A stretch of 5,922 nucleotides of DNA from CAYUNT01 sp964446285 (GTDB taxonomy: Bacteria > Sumerlaeota > Sumerlaeia > SLMS01 > CAYUNT01): the NCBI GenBank assembly GCA_964446285.1, contig CAYUNT010000247.1, positions 1 to 5,922 of the forward strand, read 5' to 3'. Each line of letters opens with the position of its first letter. Position 1 is the stretch's first letter. Shown piece by piece: positions 4,493 through 5,922 of the stretch. Under the pieces are notes generated by a model. That model did no database searches. It worked only from the letters and a program-made list of their open reading frames with translations, and was not told where the DNA came from. Both the position numbers and the translations under genes were made by a program.

Positions 4493-5854
4493 GTGAAATT
4501 GCCGCAAATCCTCACCACGCTGCCTGGACCGAAATCCAAGGCAATCATTGAGCGCGACTCCGCTGTCATTTCGCCGTCCTACACGCGCGATTACCCGTTT
4601 GTTATGGACCGGGGCGAAGGCTGCATGGTCTGGGATGCGGACGGCAATAGTTTCCTTGATTTCGCCGCAGGCATCGCCGTTTGTTCCACGGGACACAATC
4701 ACCCGCACGTTACAAAAGCCATTCAGGATCAGGCCGGGCGGTTTCTTCACATGTCCGGCACGGATTTCTACTATCCGCAACAAGTCGAACTGGCAGAGCG
4801 CATGGCGGCCACCGCGCCGATGTCCGGTCCCAAGAAACTTTTCTTCACCAACTCGGGCGCGGAGTCGATCGAGGCCGCGATGAAACTGGCGCGCTATCAC
4901 ACGGGGCGCCCCAATTATGTGGCGTTCTTCAGCGCGTTCCACGGGCGGACGATGGGCGCGCTTTCGCTCACGGCCAGCAAAACCGCGCAGAAAAAAGGAT
5001 TTTATCCGCTCATTCCCGGCGTGCATCACATGCATTTCGCCAACTGCTTCCGCTGCCCGTATAACCTCAAATTCCCCGAGTGCGAAGTGCACTGCGCCAA
5101 GTATCTGGAAAAGGTTCTTTTCGCGACCGTGCTCGATCCCAAGAGCGTGGCGGCCGTGTTTCTCGAACCCGTGCAGGGCGAGGGCGGCTATGTGGTCCCG
5201 CCCAAGGAGTTTGTCCAGACCATTGCGGACATCTGCAAACGCAACGGCATTTTGCTTGTTGTGGACGAGGTGCAAAGCGGCATGGGACGCACGGGAAAAA
5301 TGTTCGCCATCGAGCATCATGGCGTCGAGCCGGACATCGTGTGCGTGGCCAAGGGGATCGCCTCGGGCCTTCCGCTCGGATGCATCATCGCGCGCGCCGA
5401 TGTGATGAACTGGCAATATGGCTCGCACGCCAACACGTTTGGCGGCAATCCGGTAGCGTGCCGGGCGGCGATGGCGACGCTGGACCTTTTGCAGGGCAAA
5501 GTCCCCGCGGGCGCGGGAGTCGCTGAAGGCGGGCTGATCGAAAACGCCCGCGTGGTGGGCGCGTATCTCAAGGACCGCCTGAAAGACCTTCAGAAACGCC
5601 AGCCGTTGATTGGCGATGTGCGCGGACTCGGATTGATGGTTGGCGTGGAGATCGTCAATCGCGACGAAAAACGCACCCCCGCCCCCGCGTTGCGCAATAA
5701 AGCGGTCGAGCGCGCGTTTTACAAGGGCCTGCTGATTCTCGGGTGCGGACCCAACACGATTCGCTTTGCGCCGCCGCTGATTGTCAGCCGCGAAGAAGCC
5801 GATTGGGCCGTCGATTGCATCGGGCGCGTGCTCGACGAAGTCGAATCCGCCTGA
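4493..5854 (+). CDS. Class III PLP-dependent aminotransferase
   Basis: The 453-aa product is a fold-type I, class III (ornithine/acetylornithine/GABA-type) aminotransferase, which moves an amino group, often a terminal one, to a 2-oxoacid using pyridoxal phosphate in the cytoplasm. Visible signatures in order: WDADGNSFLDFAAGIAV (47-63), GHNHP (67-71), the phosphate-binding TNSGAES (119-125), AFHGRTMGALSLT (148-160), EPVQGEGG (225-232), LVVDEVQSGMGRTG (255-268) with D258 contacting the pyridine nitrogen, Schiff-base lysine K287 in AKGIASGLPLG, NTFGGNPVACRAA (314-326), and R424 in NTIRFAPPL, the usual substrate-carboxylate arginine. All catalytic residues are present, so it should be active. 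Residues 185-201 carry C-x2-C-x8-C-x3-C (CFRCPYNLKFPECEVHC), a feature of one subgroup that includes archaeal-type enzymes, some of which are amino-acid racemases. A small insert (about 335-348, Gly/Ala-rich) precedes LIENARVVG. Substrate is therefore open: GABA, ornithine or related omega-amino acids, or racemisation. It stands apart from the upstream operon with its own leader. Confidence 0.93.
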   Translation: MKLPQILTTLPGPKSKAIIERDSAVISPSYTRDYPFVMDRGEGCMVWDADGNSFLDFAAGIAVCSTGHNHPHVTKAIQDQAGRFLHMSGTDFYYPQQVELAERMAATAPMSGPKKLFFTNSGAESIEAAMKLARYHTGRPNYVAFFSAFHGRTMGALSLTASKTAQKKGFYPLIPGVHHMHFANCFRCPYNLKFPECEVHCAKYLEKVLFATVLDPKSVAAVFLEPVQGEGGYVVPPKEFVQTIADICKRNGILLVVDEVQSGMGRTGKMFAIEHHGVEPDIVCVAKGIASGLPLGCIIARADVMNWQYGSHANTFGGNPVACRAAMATLDLLQGKVPAGAGVAEGGLIENARVVGAYLKDRLKDLQKRQPLIGDVRGLGLMVGVEIVNRDEKRTPAPALRNKAVERAFYKGLLILGCGPNTIRFAPPLIVSREEADWAVDCIGRVLDEVESA

Positions 5855-5900
5855 TCGGGCGCAGCCCTAATACCAATTTCCCGTAATTCTGTTCCCTGAA

Positions 5901-5922
5901 TTTGCTCTGAAGGAGCAAAAGA
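5901..5922 (+). promoter_or_regulatory. Hairpin overlapping a probable ribosome binding site
   Basis: TTTGCTC (5901-5907) and GAGCAAA (5913-5919) form a 7-bp stem around the loop TGAAG. AAGGAG at 5910-5915 spans the loop and right arm and lies seven bases before the window edge, the right distance for a start codon at or near 5923. A gene beyond the edge, 3' of the aminotransferase on the same strand, is therefore likely. As a terminator the hairpin is poor: no T-tract follows within the visible sequence. Confidence 0.45.

Noticed and set aside
4052..5428. Long open frame on the - strand (458 codons)
   Set aside because: It lies antisense to the aminotransferase, whose catalytic motifs are all intact, and runs through the heptamer repeats. 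Its translation is Arg/His-rich and matches nothing; it is a shadow of GC-rich codon usage.

Overview
The window is a stretch of high-GC bacterial chromosome with every supported gene on the + strand. The mix of genes and repeats fits an environmental bacterium of the PVC / Hydrogenedentota / Sumerlaeota kind: a DUF1016 nuclease with palindrome-derived inserts, a secreted or membrane-anchored TIM-barrel glycosidase-like protein, REP-like hairpins, and minisatellite-like intergenic DNA. That placement is a guess from gene style; no phylogenetic marker gene is present.

Layout. Bases 1-410 carry no gene I can support. They hold a pair of inverted REP-like hairpins with GTAG heads (99-163), a G-rich stretch (227-278) and a decayed 11-bp pyrimidine-rich tandem array (310-396) that runs almost to the first start codon. 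From 411 to 4158 the genes are tightly packed and look like one operon: an uncharacterised 278-aa protein (411-1247); a 408-aa YhcG/DUF1016-type PD-(D/E)XK nuclease (1260-2486, TTG start, strong ribosome binding site); a possible 32-codon small ORF (2486-2584) that overlaps the stop of the nuclease and the start of the next gene; and a 525-aa exported glycoside-hydrolase-like protein (2581-4158). A 334-bp gap (4159-4492) follows. It starts with two blocks of heptanucleotide repeats and ends in the ribosome binding site of a 453-aa class III PLP-dependent aminotransferase (4493-5854, GTG start). This enzyme carries a cysteine-rich insert typical of one subgroup of the family. The last bases hold a hairpin overlapping a Shine-Dalgarno-like AAGGAG, so another gene probably starts just past the right edge.

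How the genes work together is not obvious. The nuclease would act on DNA in the cytoplasm, the glycosidase-like protein is predicted to be exported, and the aminotransferase belongs to amino-acid metabolism behind its own leader region. The close packing of the first four suggests co-transcription, not a shared pathway. I see no CRISPR array, tRNA, rRNA or intact mobile element. The most unusual content is the several distinct short-repeat families packed into under 6 kb, one of them inside the nuclease coding sequence, and the small ORF wedged between two overlapping start/stop junctions.
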